Shown here: positions 16,460-25,531 of the stretch, one piece after another | Numbering within the stretch: the stretch's first letter is position 1 | Layout: each line of letters opens with the position of its first letter | Source: Sphingomonas anseongensis | Lineage (GTDB): Bacteria > Pseudomonadota > Alphaproteobacteria > Sphingomonadales > Sphingomonadaceae | Direction: 5' to 3' | Assembly: GCF_023516495.1 (NCBI RefSeq) | Contig: NZ_JAMGBC010000001.1 | Coordinates: forward strand, 930,001 to 994,000 | Length of the DNA: 64,000 nucleotides | Translations under genes and position numbers: made by a program | The notes under the pieces: generated by a model | Seen by the model: only the letters and a program-made list of their open reading frames with translations | What the model was told of the DNA's origin: nothing | Databases searched by the model: none

Positions 16460-17715
16460 ACGGCCTTCATGATCAGCGAAGCGTTGGTGCCGCCGAATCC
16501 GAAGCTGTTGTTCAGCACCGCGCGGACCTTGCGCTCCTTGGCCTTGTGCGGGACCAGGTCGACGCCTTCGGTGCCCTCGCTCGGATTATCGAGGTTGAGT
16601 GTCGGCGGAACGATCTGGTCGCGCATCGCGAGGATGCAGAAGATGCTCTCCACCGCCCCGGCGCCGCCCAGCAGGTGACCGATCGCCGACTTGGTCGAGC
16701 TCATCGATAGAGTCCCGATGGCGTTTCCGAACAGGCGGCGGACCGCCCCCAGCTCAAGCTCGTCGCCGAGCGGGGTCGAGGTGCCGTGGGCGTTGATATA
16801 ATCGATGTCCGACGGCTGGAGGCCGGACTTCCTGAGCGCCATTTCCATCGAGCGGAAAGCGCCCGAGCCTTCGGGATGCGGAGCGGTCACGTGGTGGGCG
16901 TCGCCCGAGAGGCCGTAGCCGACAACTTCGGCGTAGATTTTCGCACCGCGCGCCTTGGCGTGCTCATACTCCTCGAGCACCACTACGCCCGAGCCCTCGC
17001 CCATCACGAAGCCGTCGCGGTCCTTGTCGTAGGGACGGCTCGCCTTTTCCGGCCGGTCGTTGAAATTGGTCGACAGAGCCCGCGCCTGCGCGAAGCCGGC
17101 GATCCCGATGGGGCAGATGGTCGCTTCCGCTCCGCCGGCGAGCATGATGTCGGCGTCGTCGTCCTTGATCATCCGCGCAGCGTCGCCGATCGAGTGCGCG
17201 CCGGTCGAGCAGGCGGTGACCACCGCGTGGTTGGGACCCATCAGCCCGTATTTGATCGAGACCTGGCCGGAAATGAGGTTGATCAGCCGCCCGTGGACGA
17301 AGTGCGGGCTGACCCGGCCCGGACCGTTCTTGAACAGATTGACGCTTTCGCTTTCGATTCCCGGAAGCCCGCCGATTCCCGAACCGATCGACACTCCGGC
17401 GCGAAGCCGGGTCTGCTCGTCCAGGTCGGTGAGGCCGGCGTCTTCCATCGCCTGGCCCGCGGCATCCAGCCCGAAGATGATGAACGGGTCGACCTGCCGC
17501 TGGGTCTTGTGATCGACCCGCTTACCGGGATCGAAGCCATATTCGTGGTCGGCGGGCTTCACTTCGCACGCGATTCGGCATTTTTGGTCGCTGGCGTCGA
17601 ACTTGGTGATCGGCCCGGCGCCGCTCTTGCTCGCAAGGATGTTGCGCCAGCTGGTTTCCACGTCCGCTCCAAGCGGCGTCACTAGTCCCAGTCCCGTCAC
17701 TACGACACGGCGCAT
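16456..17715 (-). CDS. fabF: Beta-ketoacyl-ACP synthase II
   Basis: Condensing enzyme of fatty-acid elongation, which extends acyl-ACP with malonyl-ACP. From the chosen ATG (MRRVVVTGLGLVTPLG) it has 419 aa. The active-site Cys is at 169 (VVTACSTGA), with histidines in INAHGTSTPLGD and KSAIGHLLGGAGA. The frame is open about 22 codons further; GGAGA six bases before 17715 fixes this start, although ATG 17721 is only two codons earlier. Co-transcribed with acpP upstream and mltG downstream. Confidence 0.95.
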   Translation of the reverse strand: MRRVVVTGLGLVTPLGADVETSWRNILASKSGAGPITKFDASDQKCRIACEVKPADHEYGFDPGKRVDHKTQRQVDPFIIFGLDAAGQAMEDAGLTDLDEQTRLRAGVSIGSGIGGLPGIESESVNLFKNGPGRVSPHFVHGRLINLISGQVSIKYGLMGPNHAVVTACSTGAHSIGDAARMIKDDDADIMLAGGAEATICPIGIAGFAQARALSTNFNDRPEKASRPYDKDRDGFVMGEGSGVVVLEEYEHAKARGAKIYAEVVGYGLSGDAHHVTAPHPEGSGAFRSMEMALRKSGLQPSDIDYINAHGTSTPLGDELELGAVRRLFGNAIGTLSMSSTKSAIGHLLGGAGAVESIFCILAMRDQIVPPTLNLDNPSEGTEGVDLVPHKAKERKVRAVLNNSFGFGGTNASLIMKAV

Positions 17716-17740
17716 CGTCATTCTCCGTTGTTCACAAACA

Positions 17741-17771
17741 AACGGCCTCCCGCTTTGTTCGGGAAGCCGTT
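17741..17771 (-). terminator. Hairpin between acpP and fabF, possible partial terminator
   Basis: AACGGC and GCCGTT pair, continued inward by a TCCCG/CGGGA stem with one mismatch around AACAAAG. On the minus strand it is followed by TTGTTTGTG, a weak U-rich tract, 20 bases before the fabF start. It could reduce read-through so that acpP is expressed above fabF, or stabilise the acpP message. Confidence 0.45.
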
Positions 17772-17814
17772 CGTGCCGCACATCGGCAATTCGGGCGGCC
17801 TTACGCCCCCCGGA

Positions 17815-18051
17815 TCAGCCCTGGTTCTGGTCGATATAGTCGGTCGCGTCCTTGACGGTCGTGATCTTCTCGGCGGCATCGTCGGGAATCTCGACGTTGA
17901 ACTCTTCCTCGAACGCCATGACCAGCTCGACGATGTCGAGGCTGTCGGCACCGAGGTCGTCGATGAAGCTCGCTTCCGGCGTCACCTTTTCGGGCTCGAC
18001 ACCGAGATGCTCGACGACGATTTTCTTCACCCGGTCGGCAGTCTCGCTCAT
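17815..18051 (-). CDS. acpP: Acyl carrier protein
   Basis: 78-aa acidic four-helix carrier. The phosphopantetheine serine is Ser37 in [12 protein letters not shown]. The ATG at 18051 follows GGAGGAAAG; the 33 upstream codons in the same frame are basic and not ACP-like. It shuttles acyl chains between FabF and the other fatty-acid enzymes and lipid A or phospholipid acyltransferases. First gene of acpP-fabF-mltG. Confidence 0.96.
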   Translation of the reverse strand: MSETADRVKKIVVEHLGVEPEKVTPEASFIDDLGADSLDIVELVMAFEEEFNVEIPDDAAEKITTVKDATDYIDQNQG

Positions 18052-18149
18052 TGGGGCTTTCCTCCGTGTTTTGCTTTTGCGCTGCCCTAGCGACGTGAAT
18101 GGATGCTCGCAAGTGTGACGGCGGCGCGATAGCAACGTTGACTGCTGCA

Positions 18150-18599
18150 ATGATCGAAAGCCGCTCCCGCTCCCTCACCGCCGGTGAAATCGCACTTTCG
18201 CGGTCGATCTTCGGCGACGCCATCGATTATCCGAAGGTTCGCCTCGTCCGCGGCAAGTGGTGGCCATTCCAGCCGCGGCGATCCGCGATGGCGCCGATGG
18301 GGAATATCCATTTCCATCCCGACGGCGGCGGCTGGTCCGAGGATTTCTCGAAGGAGCCGCTCCATGCCCAGGGCTTCTTCATCCATGAGATGACTCACGT
18401 TTGGCAGGCCCAGAAAGGCGGGCGATTCTTCCTGCCGCTGATGCGCCATCCTTTTTGCCATTATCGTTACAGATTGAAGCCGGGCCGCCCGTTCGAGGGC
18501 TACGGGCTGGAGCAGCAGGCCGAGATTGTGCGGCATATTTTCCTTGCCGAGCAGGGTACCTGGACAGCCGCTCCGCCGCGATCGCTGTTACCGTTTTAA
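18150..18599 (+). CDS. 'Vgr-related' protein with HEMTH metallopeptidase-like motif
   Basis: 149 aa from ATG 18150 (an ATG at 18099 would add 17 residues). A zinc-binding-type motif [16 protein letters not shown] lies mid-protein, and [13 protein letters not shown] near the end could supply the third ligand. Annotators often name this sphingomonad family vgr-related, but it is far shorter than a VgrG spike. Enzymatic activity is a possibility, not established. Divergent from acpP, with no obvious partner. Confidence 0.65.
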   Translation: MIESRSRSLTAGEIALSRSIFGDAIDYPKVRLVRGKWWPFQPRRSAMAPMGNIHFHPDGGGWSEDFSKEPLHAQGFFIHEMTHVWQAQKGGRFFLPLMRHPFCHYRYRLKPGRPFEGYGLEQQAEIVRHIFLAEQGTWTAAPPRSLLPF

Positions 18600-18732
18600 A
18601 ACGGCCGCATTTCTGTTGCGCCGGCGCAACAACCGTGCGCCGAAACGTCCGCCGACTCCCTGCCGGGCTTCGCTAAAATGGCGGTTGAAGCTACGCTCTC
18701 CCGGTTACGCACGATCCGAAGGGGGCTTCCAA

Positions 18733-21156
18733 ATGCGTGCTTCATCCCGTCTTCTCATCGGTACCGCAATTGCGGCGATCGCAACGCCCATTCTCGCCCA
18801 GACTCCGCCGGCGGCTACGGGCAACACCCAGCAGGAGCAGGTGGCGCAGAACGCGAACCAGCCCCCAGCCACACAGGCGAACGCGGACATCATCGTCACC
18901 GCGACGAAGCGTGCATCGACGATCCAGGACGTGCCCTTCTCGGTCAATGCGCAGACCGAGGAAGACATCCAGCGCGCGAACGCCCAGACCCTCGAGGCGA
19001 TTGCCCGCAACGTTGCCGGCCTGACGGTCCAGAACCTCGGCCCGGGCCAGAGCCAGGTGTCAGTTCGCGGCGTTTCTGCCGGCCAGATCGTCCGCGACCA
19101 GCCAGGCGTCAAGGAGCAGGTGGGCGTCTACCTCGACGAATCGGTGATTTCGCTCTCGCTCTTCACACCCGATCTCGATCTTTTCGACCTCAACCGCGTC
19201 GAAACCCTTCGCGGTCCGCAGGGCACGCTGTTCGGATCAGGGTCCGTCGGCGGAACCATCCGCTACATCACTAACCAGCCGAAGATTGGCCGTACCGAAG
19301 GAATGATCGAAGCCAACGTCAACACTGTCGACGAAGGTGACATGGGCTACGGCCTCAAAGGCGTCATCAACGCGCCGCTCGGTCCGACAGCCGCGGTCCG
19401 CGCGGTCGCATATGGCACCCATTTCGGCGGTTTCATCGACGCCCTCGGCCCTGCCGGTGGAAAGAACGTCAATGACGGTTCGCGCGTCGGCGGCCGACTG
19501 TCGGTATTGTGGGAACCGACACCCGAGCTGAGGATCACGCCGCGCATTGTCTACCAGGAGGCACAGGCGGACGGGTTCAACCGGCAGGAGGTGTACAACC
19601 TTTATGCAAATGCGTTCACGGTGCCGCCGCTCAATTTCCATCAGCGCCAGCAATATCTGCTGCTGCGGGAAAAATTCCGCGACAGGACGGCTCTTGCAGA
19701 CCTGACCGCGAGCTATGACTTTGGCCCGGTCGAGCTTACGTCTGTCACCAGCTACATCGATCGGGATATCCTCGTCAGCCGCGATGCCTCGGCCCTTACG
19801 GGCTCGGTTTCCGTGGACCTCGGTTTTCCGGCTGCGGGCGTGAATTTGCCGTCGAACCTCCGCGACACGACCGGATTGAAGCAATTCACCCAGGAAGGGC
19901 GCCTGGCGTCGACCGGCAGCTCGCCGTTCCAGTGGGTGTTTGGAGCCTTCTATTCGCACGTCGATCGCAACTATCACCAGCGGCTCCCGACCCCGGGTTA
20001 CGATGTGTTCATCGACAACCGCTTCGGCGCAGGCACCGCTGCTGCTGTCGCCAACGGCTTCGGCCCCGACTCGCCCTACAATGCCGACCTTCCCTACGTC
20101 ATCAAACAGACGGCCGTGTTCGGCGAGGGCAGCTACGACTTCGGCCAGTTCAAGCTGACCGGTGGCGGTCGCTATTACGACTTCAGCGAGAAGCGCAACT
20201 TCATCTCCGGCGGCCTGTTTTCCAACGGCGATACGCGCATTGGCGACAAGACGAAGTCGAATGGGTTTAGCCCGCGCCTGATCGGCACCTGGGAGCCCAA
20301 CCGCCACCTTAGCGTGAACATTCAGGCGGCGAAGGGCTTCCGCCTCGGCGGCATCAACGACCCGCTGAACATCCTGCTCTGCAACGCGGAGGACAAGGTC
20401 ATCTACACGCCCTTCCAGTCCGCCAGCTACGACGACGAAACGCTCTGGAACTATGAGGGCGGGGTCAAATATTCGCGAGGCCCGATTACCTTCAACGCGG
20501 CTGTGTTCCATACGGACATCAAGGACCTGCAGGTGACTGTCGACGCAGGAAGCTGCTCTTCGCGACTGGTGTTCAACGTTCCGAAGGCGCACACAACCGG
20601 CGTGGAAGCGGAGTTCGCCGCCAACCCGGCGCCGGGCTTGGACCTGACGCTCGCTGGCAGCTACGTCGACTCGCAGTTCGATTCGACGATCGACAACCCG
20701 ATCCTCGCAACCCGCACCGGAATCATAGACGGCAACCGCCTTCCAACGGTTCCGAAGTTCCAGATGGCGGCGACTGCGACCTACACGCAGCGATTCAACG
20801 ACAAGTCCGACTGGTACGTGAACGCGTCTTACCAGCATGTCGGAAGCCGCTACACGCAGCCGGGCGACCAGGAGGACAATCCCCGGACCTTCATCCACGG
20901 ACTGCCGTTCAACGGCCAGCCCGCGAACGCGTCGACGACGCTTAACCTCAAACTCCCGGCCTACGACCTCGTCAACCTGTCGGCGGGCCTCGCCTTCGAC
21001 AACGGGATGGAGGTCGTCGCCTACGTCAACAACCTGTTCGACGAGAATCCGAAGATGTCGTTCGACCGCGAGCGTGGCGGCCGGGCGCGGCTGGGATTCA
21101 ACGTCGGGCAGCCGCGGACGATCGGGCTGACGTTCCGGCAGAAGTTCGGCGGTTGA
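18733..21156 (+). CDS. TonB-dependent outer-membrane receptor
   Basis: 807 aa: a signal peptide (cleaved after ILA, about residue 22), a Gln/Asn-rich linker, a TonB-box-like segment ADIIVTATKR, a plug domain (DVPFSVNAQTEEDI to NRVETLRGPQGTLFGSGSVGGTIRYIT) and a 22-strand barrel. It takes up a large substrate across the outer membrane with TonB energy. The start has AAGGGGG seven bases upstream; the open frame upstream is non-coding in character. The next gene overlaps its stop, so receptor and a periplasmic oxidoreductase are one unit. Substrate unknown. Confidence 0.92.
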   Translation: MRASSRLLIGTAIAAIATPILAQTPPAATGNTQQEQVAQNANQPPATQANADIIVTATKRASTIQDVPFSVNAQTEEDIQRANAQTLEAIARNVAGLTVQNLGPGQSQVSVRGVSAGQIVRDQPGVKEQVGVYLDESVISLSLFTPDLDLFDLNRVETLRGPQGTLFGSGSVGGTIRYITNQPKIGRTEGMIEANVNTVDEGDMGYGLKGVINAPLGPTAAVRAVAYGTHFGGFIDALGPAGGKNVNDGSRVGGRLSVLWEPTPELRITPRIVYQEAQADGFNRQEVYNLYANAFTVPPLNFHQRQQYLLLREKFRDRTALADLTASYDFGPVELTSVTSYIDRDILVSRDASALTGSVSVDLGFPAAGVNLPSNLRDTTGLKQFTQEGRLASTGSSPFQWVFGAFYSHVDRNYHQRLPTPGYDVFIDNRFGAGTAAAVANGFGPDSPYNADLPYVIKQTAVFGEGSYDFGQFKLTGGGRYYDFSEKRNFISGGLFSNGDTRIGDKTKSNGFSPRLIGTWEPNRHLSVNIQAAKGFRLGGINDPLNILLCNAEDKVIYTPFQSASYDDETLWNYEGGVKYSRGPITFNAAVFHTDIKDLQVTVDAGSCSSRLVFNVPKAHTTGVEAEFAANPAPGLDLTLAGSYVDSQFDSTIDNPILATRTGIIDGNRLPTVPKFQMAATATYTQRFNDKSDWYVNASYQHVGSRYTQPGDQEDNPRTFIHGLPFNGQPANASTTLNLKLPAYDLVNLSAGLAFDNGMEVVAYVNNLFDENPKMSFDRERGGRARLGFNVGQPRTIGLTFRQKFGG

Positions 21157-22421
21157 ACAAGGGCGGCAAGCCGCGCTTGCCGCAACTCAACGTAACGCGC
21201 CGCTCGCTCCTTCTCGGGGCGGGCGGCGCTGTTATTCTGTCGAAGGCAGGGCGAGCCAGGGTAATGAGCAGCAACGACCATGTCGCAGTGATCGGTGCCG
21301 GGGTGTTCGGCGCCTGGACGGCCGTCCACCTGCTTCGCAAGGGTCACAGGGTTACGCTGATCGACGCTTGGGGGCCGGCGCATTCGCGAGCCTCGTCGGG
21401 CGGCGAATCGCGCCTGACCCGGGCCGCCTACGGGAAGGACGCGATTTACACGCGTATGGCATTCGACAGCCTCAAGGAATGGAAGGCTCTAAGCGCCGTC
21501 GCGGGACTGCCGATATTCCACGACTGCGGAATCCTGTTCTTCTTCCCCACCGAGGAGCCTTACGTCCGCGACAGTATCGCCGCGCACAGGTCGATTGGGC
21601 TGCCTACCGAAGTGCTGACCCAGGCCGAGATGGCCAGGCGCTTCCCTATGATCGACTTCGGCGGGATCACGGTCGGACTGCATGAACCGGGTTTCGGGGC
21701 ATTGATGGCACGCCGAGCGGTTCAAACGCTGGTCGACATCTTCGTCCAGCGCGGCGGCATGTTCGTTCGCGGGAATGTGCGGCCGCCGGCGGCAACTGTG
21801 TTGAAGCTCAGAGCAGTCGAGCTGTCCGATGGACGATCGGTGGCTGCCGACCGGTTCGTGTTCGCTGCCGGACCCTGGCTTCCGAAGCTCTTCCCGACGC
21901 TCCTCGGCTCGCGGATCGTGGCCACTCGGCAGGAAGTCTTCTTCTTCGCTCCGCCTGCCGGCGACAGGCGGTTCGAGAAGAGCTCCATGCCCGGTTGGGC
22001 CGACTTCAACGGTGGAGACATTTTCTACGGCTTTCCGGACCTCGAAGGCCGCGGAGTGAAATTCGCCCACGACAAGCACGGTCCGGTCGTCGACCCGGAA
22101 ACGCAGAGCCGCAAGCCGAGCGAAGAGGCGCTCGACGAAATCATCGCCTTCCGTGACCGGCGTTTCCCGCTGCTAAGGGGTGCGCCGCTGACCGAGGCGC
22201 GCGTCTGCCAATATGAAAACAGCTCGAACGGGGATTTCCTGATCGATTTCCATCCGCAGTTCGACAACGTGCTTCTCGCGGGCGGCGGGTCGGGGCACGG
22301 CTTCAAGCACGGCCCGGAGGTGGGTCGATACGCGGCGGCGCGGCTATTTGGAGAGGTGGCGGAGGAACCCCGCTTCGGCCTCGCTACGAAAGGCGAAACC
22401 CCAAACCGCCAGGTTCACTAG
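21153..22421 (+). CDS. Tat-exported FAD-dependent oxidoreductase (sarcosine oxidase/DAO family)
   Basis: 422 aa from a TTG that overlaps the receptor stop by four bases. This start is chosen because the N-terminus then shows a twin-arginine signal (TRRSLLLGAGGAVIL); the ATG at 21264 would remove it. The FAD motif VAVIGAGVFGAWTAVHLL follows at about 45, then ASSGGESRLTR. Near the C-terminus, Cys352 in RVCQYENSS lies where monomeric sarcosine oxidases bind FAD covalently, and GGGSGHGFKHGPEVG is the second flavin site. Probably oxidises a secondary amine or N-methyl amino acid in the periplasm. Confidence 0.85.
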   Translation: MNKGGKPRLPQLNVTRRSLLLGAGGAVILSKAGRARVMSSNDHVAVIGAGVFGAWTAVHLLRKGHRVTLIDAWGPAHSRASSGGESRLTRAAYGKDAIYTRMAFDSLKEWKALSAVAGLPIFHDCGILFFFPTEEPYVRDSIAAHRSIGLPTEVLTQAEMARRFPMIDFGGITVGLHEPGFGALMARRAVQTLVDIFVQRGGMFVRGNVRPPAATVLKLRAVELSDGRSVAADRFVFAAGPWLPKLFPTLLGSRIVATRQEVFFFAPPAGDRRFEKSSMPGWADFNGGDIFYGFPDLEGRGVKFAHDKHGPVVDPETQSRKPSEEALDEIIAFRDRRFPLLRGAPLTEARVCQYENSSNGDFLIDFHPQFDNVLLAGGGSGHGFKHGPEVGRYAAARLFGEVAEEPRFGLATKGETPNRQVH

Positions 22422-22454
22422 TCGCCCTTCTTCGCCACCGCAACGAGCGCCAGG
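22418..22454. repeat. Duplicated copy of the grpE 3' end
   Basis: 37 bp matching 23121-23157 with three mismatches, in the same orientation. Read on the minus strand it encodes ALVAVAKKGD followed by a stop, against ALVAVAKKGN in GrpE. It also supplies the stop codon of the oxidoreductase. Together the two copies bracket the acetyltransferase gene, suggesting an insertion or tandem duplication at the grpE end. Confidence 0.75.
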
Positions 22455-22495
22455 CCCATTTGCATGACGGCTGTGGAGCGAGCATTCTGGCGACG

Positions 22496-23176
22496 ATGAG
22501 GATCGGGATCTTCGGCGCCGGGGGAGCCGGAATTGATTTCGCCGGTTCGTTGCTGCTTGCTTGTCCGGGTGCCGAGATCGTCTTCATAGACGATGCCGAT
22601 CGAAAGGCACCTTATCCGGTCGTTCGGTTGAGCGACATGTCGCCCGGAGACAGCTTCATCCTCGGCGTGAATGACGGTCGCCTGCGGGCGAAGCTCGAAA
22701 GCCGCTGCAGCGCCGCCGGGCTCGTACCTTTCGATCTTCATGACATCAGCGCCAGGGTCGCTCTGGGAGTGACGATGGGAGCCGGCAGCGTGCTTTGCGG
22801 GAATACGCTGGTCGGCCATTCCAGCCGCGTCGGACGCCAATTCCAATGCAACTGGTACAGCTACGTCGGGCATGACTGTGATATCGGCGATTTCGTAACC
22901 TTTGCTCCGCGCGTGAATTGCAACGGCAACGTCAGCATCGGTGATTTCGCCTACATCGGAACGGGAGCTACGCTGCGCAATGGCGAGGGCGGCAAACCGC
23001 TTCGGATCGGCGAAGGCGCGGTCGTGGGAATGGCCGCGGTGGTGACCCGGGACGTCGCTCCGCACACCACGGTCGTCGGAAACCCCGCCCGTGTGCTGGA
23101 GCGATCCGTAGTACTTCCCGCTAGTTGCCCTTCTTCGCCACCGCGACGAGCGCCGGGCGAAGCAGCCGGTCCTTGA
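22496..23176 (+). CDS. NeuD/PglD-like left-handed beta-helix acetyltransferase
   Basis: 226 aa. An N-terminal Rossmann-like nucleotide-sugar-binding part (MRIGIFGAGGAGIDFAG) precedes hexapeptide repeats (about residues 90-195: VTMGAGSVLCGNTLVGHSS, YVGHDCDIGDFVTFAPRV, VGMAAVVTRDVAPHTTVVGNPARV). Relatives O- or N-acetylate sugars for surface polysaccharide using acetyl-CoA. The last 18 codons overlap the 3' end of the convergent grpE and lie in the repeated segment, so the C-terminal tail is probably not part of the fold. ATG 22496 is preferred over 22460. Confidence 0.8.
   Translation: MRIGIFGAGGAGIDFAGSLLLACPGAEIVFIDDADRKAPYPVVRLSDMSPGDSFILGVNDGRLRAKLESRCSAAGLVPFDLHDISARVALGVTMGAGSVLCGNTLVGHSSRVGRQFQCNWYSYVGHDCDIGDFVTFAPRVNCNGNVSIGDFAYIGTGATLRNGEGGKPLRIGEGAVVGMAAVVTRDVAPHTTVVGNPARVLERSVVLPASCPSSPPRRAPGEAAGP
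23121..23157. repeat. Original grpE 3' end, partner of the repeat at 22418
   Basis: Encodes the authentic last residues of GrpE (ALVAVAKKGN) on the minus strand. It matches the upstream copy at 34 of 37 positions; the two silent-type changes and the Asn/Asp change suggest the duplication is not recent. Confidence 0.75.
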
Positions 23177-23708
23177 GCATGTAGCCGGCCTGCATTTCCT
23201 CGACGATCGTTCCAGGCTCGGCGTCCGCGCTCGGGATTTCCATCATCGCCTGGTGCTTGTGCGGGTCGAGCGGCTGGCCGAGCGCCTCGATCTTCTCGAC
23301 TCCGTTGCGGGCGAAGACTGCGTTGAGCTCGCGCGCGGTGGATTCGATCCCGGCGAGGAAATTGCTCGCCACCTTGTCCTGGCGAAGCTCGTCGCTGACC
23401 GCCGCGAGCGCACGATCGAGGTGATCCTTGATCGCTAGCATGTCGCGGGCGAACGTCGCCGAAGCATAAGCCGCCGCCTGGCTCTTCTCAGCCTCCAGCC
23501 GCCGGCGCACGTTCTGCACCTCGGCCGCGGCGTAGAGCGCCTTGCTGTTGGCTTCCTCCAACGCCTTTTCGAGCTCGGTCACCCGGTCGTGCTCGGCAAG
23601 CTCGGGCGCTTCGTCGGCCGTCTCCTTGCGGATATCTTCGGCCTCCTGTGCGGCGTCGAGAGGTTCGCCCTCGTCCGGTTCGGGATAGTCGTCGTTGTGC
23701 TGAATCAT
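23121..23708 (-). CDS. grpE: Nucleotide exchange factor GrpE
   Basis: Co-chaperone that releases ADP from DnaK. 195 aa: an acidic disordered N-terminus, a long coiled coil (about 40-90, VTELEKALEEANSKALYAAAEVQNVRRRLEAE) and a beta domain with the signature PLDPHKHQAMMEIPS and GYMLKDRLLRPALVAVAKK. It starts inside the end of hrcA (four-base overlap), so both heat-shock genes are translated together. dnaK-dnaJ are not in the window. Confidence 0.95.
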   Translation of the reverse strand: MIQHNDDYPEPDEGEPLDAAQEAEDIRKETADEAPELAEHDRVTELEKALEEANSKALYAAAEVQNVRRRLEAEKSQAAAYASATFARDMLAIKDHLDRALAAVSDELRQDKVASNFLAGIESTARELNAVFARNGVEKIEALGQPLDPHKHQAMMEIPSADAEPGTIVEEMQAGYMLKDRLLRPALVAVAKKGN

Positions 23709-24739
23709 CCGATCAATCTCGTTAGCGCTTTTGCTGTGAAATCCACCATGGGGACCACCCGGGCATAGTTCAACCGAGTGGGACCGATTACCCCGACAAC
23801 GCCGACCACCTCGCCGTGGCTCCCACGATAGGGGGCGGCGATCACTGACGATCCGGAAAGCGCGAACATCCTGTTCTCGCTGCCGATGAAGATCCGGCAG
23901 CCCGGAGCGTCGCGCGCGCCCTCAAGGAGCCTCGCAATTTCCTGCCGGTCCTCCAACTCGTCGAGGAGCCTGCGGACGCGCTCCAGGTCGGCGGCGGCAT
24001 GCTCATCGATAAGGTTTGCCTGGCCGCGGATGATCAGGACCGGCCGGCGCGAATGGTCATGCGACCAGGCGGCAAGGCCGGAGGCAACCAGCTCCGCCGC
24101 GGCGGCGTCGATGGCGTCTTTCTGCTCGCGGATTTCCTGCCTCAGCCGGGCTTCGGCTTCGGCCAGCGTCATTCCGGACAGCCGGGCGTTGACGAAGTTG
24201 GTTACCTGCTCGAGCGCGCTCGGGCTGGTCCCCGGATCGAGACTCACGACCCGGTTCTCGACCGAGCCGTCGGCGCCGACGAGGACCGCCAGCGCCCGCT
24301 CCGGCGACAGCGGCACAAGGCTGAACTGGCGAAGGCGAAGCTCCCGCTTCGGGGCGAGGACCACTGCCGCCGCCTGGCTCAGCCCCGACAGTGCCGCCGA
24401 GGCGGCCGCGAGCGCATCCTCTATCGGCTGGTCGCGGCCGATCTGCCGCTCGATCTCGGCGCGTTCGCGCGGGTCGGGCGCCGAGGCCTGCATGATCCCG
24501 TCAACAAAGAGACGGAGGCCGCTTTCGGTCGGGATTCGCCCGGCGGAGGTGTGCGGGTGGGTGAGGAGTCCCCGCTCTTCCAGCTCCTGCATCACGCCGC
24601 GAATGGACGCGGGCGACAAGCTGACGCTTCCGGTCAGCGCCTTCGACCCTACCGGCGAGCCGCGCTCCAGGTAGGATTCGACGACGAGCCCGAAAATCTC
24701 GCGCATCCGGTCGCTAAGCTCGGTGATCTCACCGCTCAT
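23705..24739 (-). CDS. hrcA: Heat-inducible transcription repressor HrcA
   Basis: 344 aa. The N-terminal winged helix ([70 protein letters not shown]) and the C-terminal regulatory part ([23 protein letters not shown]) are complete. It represses chaperone genes through CIRCE elements. I see no TTAGCACTC-N9-GAGTGCTAA element in the 75-bp gap to rph, so this operon is probably not under its own CIRCE control. Confidence 0.95.
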   Translation of the reverse strand: MSGEITELSDRMREIFGLVVESYLERGSPVGSKALTGSVSLSPASIRGVMQELEERGLLTHPHTSAGRIPTESGLRLFVDGIMQASAPDPRERAEIERQIGRDQPIEDALAAASAALSGLSQAAAVVLAPKRELRLRQFSLVPLSPERALAVLVGADGSVENRVVSLDPGTSPSALEQVTNFVNARLSGMTLAEAEARLRQEIREQKDAIDAAAAELVASGLAAWSHDHSRRPVLIIRGQANLIDEHAAADLERVRRLLDELEDRQEIARLLEGARDAPGCRIFIGSENRMFALSGSSVIAAPYRGSHGEVVGVVGVIGPTRLNYARVVPMVDFTAKALTRLIG

Positions 24740-24814
24740 GGACGCGCATCTAGGATTGCTGCGCCCACCGGTCTAGGGAGCCCGCGCACCATTATCAGGA
24801 TGACAGGAGACTTC

Positions 24815-25531
24815 ATGCGCCCCAGCGGCCGCGCCCCCGACCAGATGCGAACCATCGCTTTCGAGCCGCACTTCACCCGCCACGCCGAAGGATCGGTTCT
24901 GGTCAGCTTCGGCGACACGCGGGTGCTGGTGACGGCATCCGTCGAGGAAAAGGTGCCGCCCTTTCTTCGCGGCAAGGGCCAGGGCTGGGTTACCGCGGAA
25001 TATGGCATGCTTCCCCGCGCCACCCACACCCGCGGCAACCGAGAGGCGGCGAAGGGCAAGCAGTCGGGTCGCACGCAGGAAATCCAGCGGCTGATCGGCC
25101 GCTCGCTTCGCGCCGTCGTCGACCTCACCAAGCTGGGGGAGCGGCAGATCGTTCTCGATTGCGATGTCATTCAGGCAGACGGCGGCACCCGGACCGCCTC
25201 AATTTCAGGCGCATGGGTCGCGCTCCGGATCGCGCTCGACAAGCTGCTCGAATCGAAGGCGCTAAAGGAAGATCCGATCCATACGCAGGTCGCCGCCGTG
25301 AGCTGCGGCGTGTTCAAGGGCACCGCAGTCCTCGATCTCGATTATGACGAAGACAGCGCCGCCGGCTGCGACGGCAATTTCGTTCTCACCGCCGACGGAA
25401 GCATCGTCGAGGCGCAGGTGACCGCGGAGGGCGAATGCTACGACGAGGAACTTCTGCTGCGAATGCTTCGGCTCGCCCGGATCGGCTGCGGCGAAATTTT
25501 CGAAGCCCAGCTGAAGGCGGTCGGCAAATGA
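24815..25531 (+). CDS. rph: Ribonuclease PH
   Basis: Phosphorolytic 3'-5' exoribonuclease that trims tRNA 3' ends. 238 aa from [12 protein letters not shown], with the usual blocks [38 protein letters not shown] and [28 protein letters not shown] stands four bases before the ATG at 24815; the much longer open frame upstream is antisense to hrcA. It overlaps rdgB by four bases. Confidence 0.96.
   Translation: MRPSGRAPDQMRTIAFEPHFTRHAEGSVLVSFGDTRVLVTASVEEKVPPFLRGKGQGWVTAEYGMLPRATHTRGNREAAKGKQSGRTQEIQRLIGRSLRAVVDLTKLGERQIVLDCDVIQADGGTRTASISGAWVALRIALDKLLESKALKEDPIHTQVAAVSCGVFKGTAVLDLDYDEDSAAGCDGNFVLTADGSIVEAQVTAEGECYDEELLLRMLRLARIGCGEIFEAQLKAVGK

Noticed and set aside
19237-20898. 553-codon frame opposite the TonB receptor
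   Set aside because: Shadow of the receptor barrel; Arg/Val/Asp-rich without motifs.
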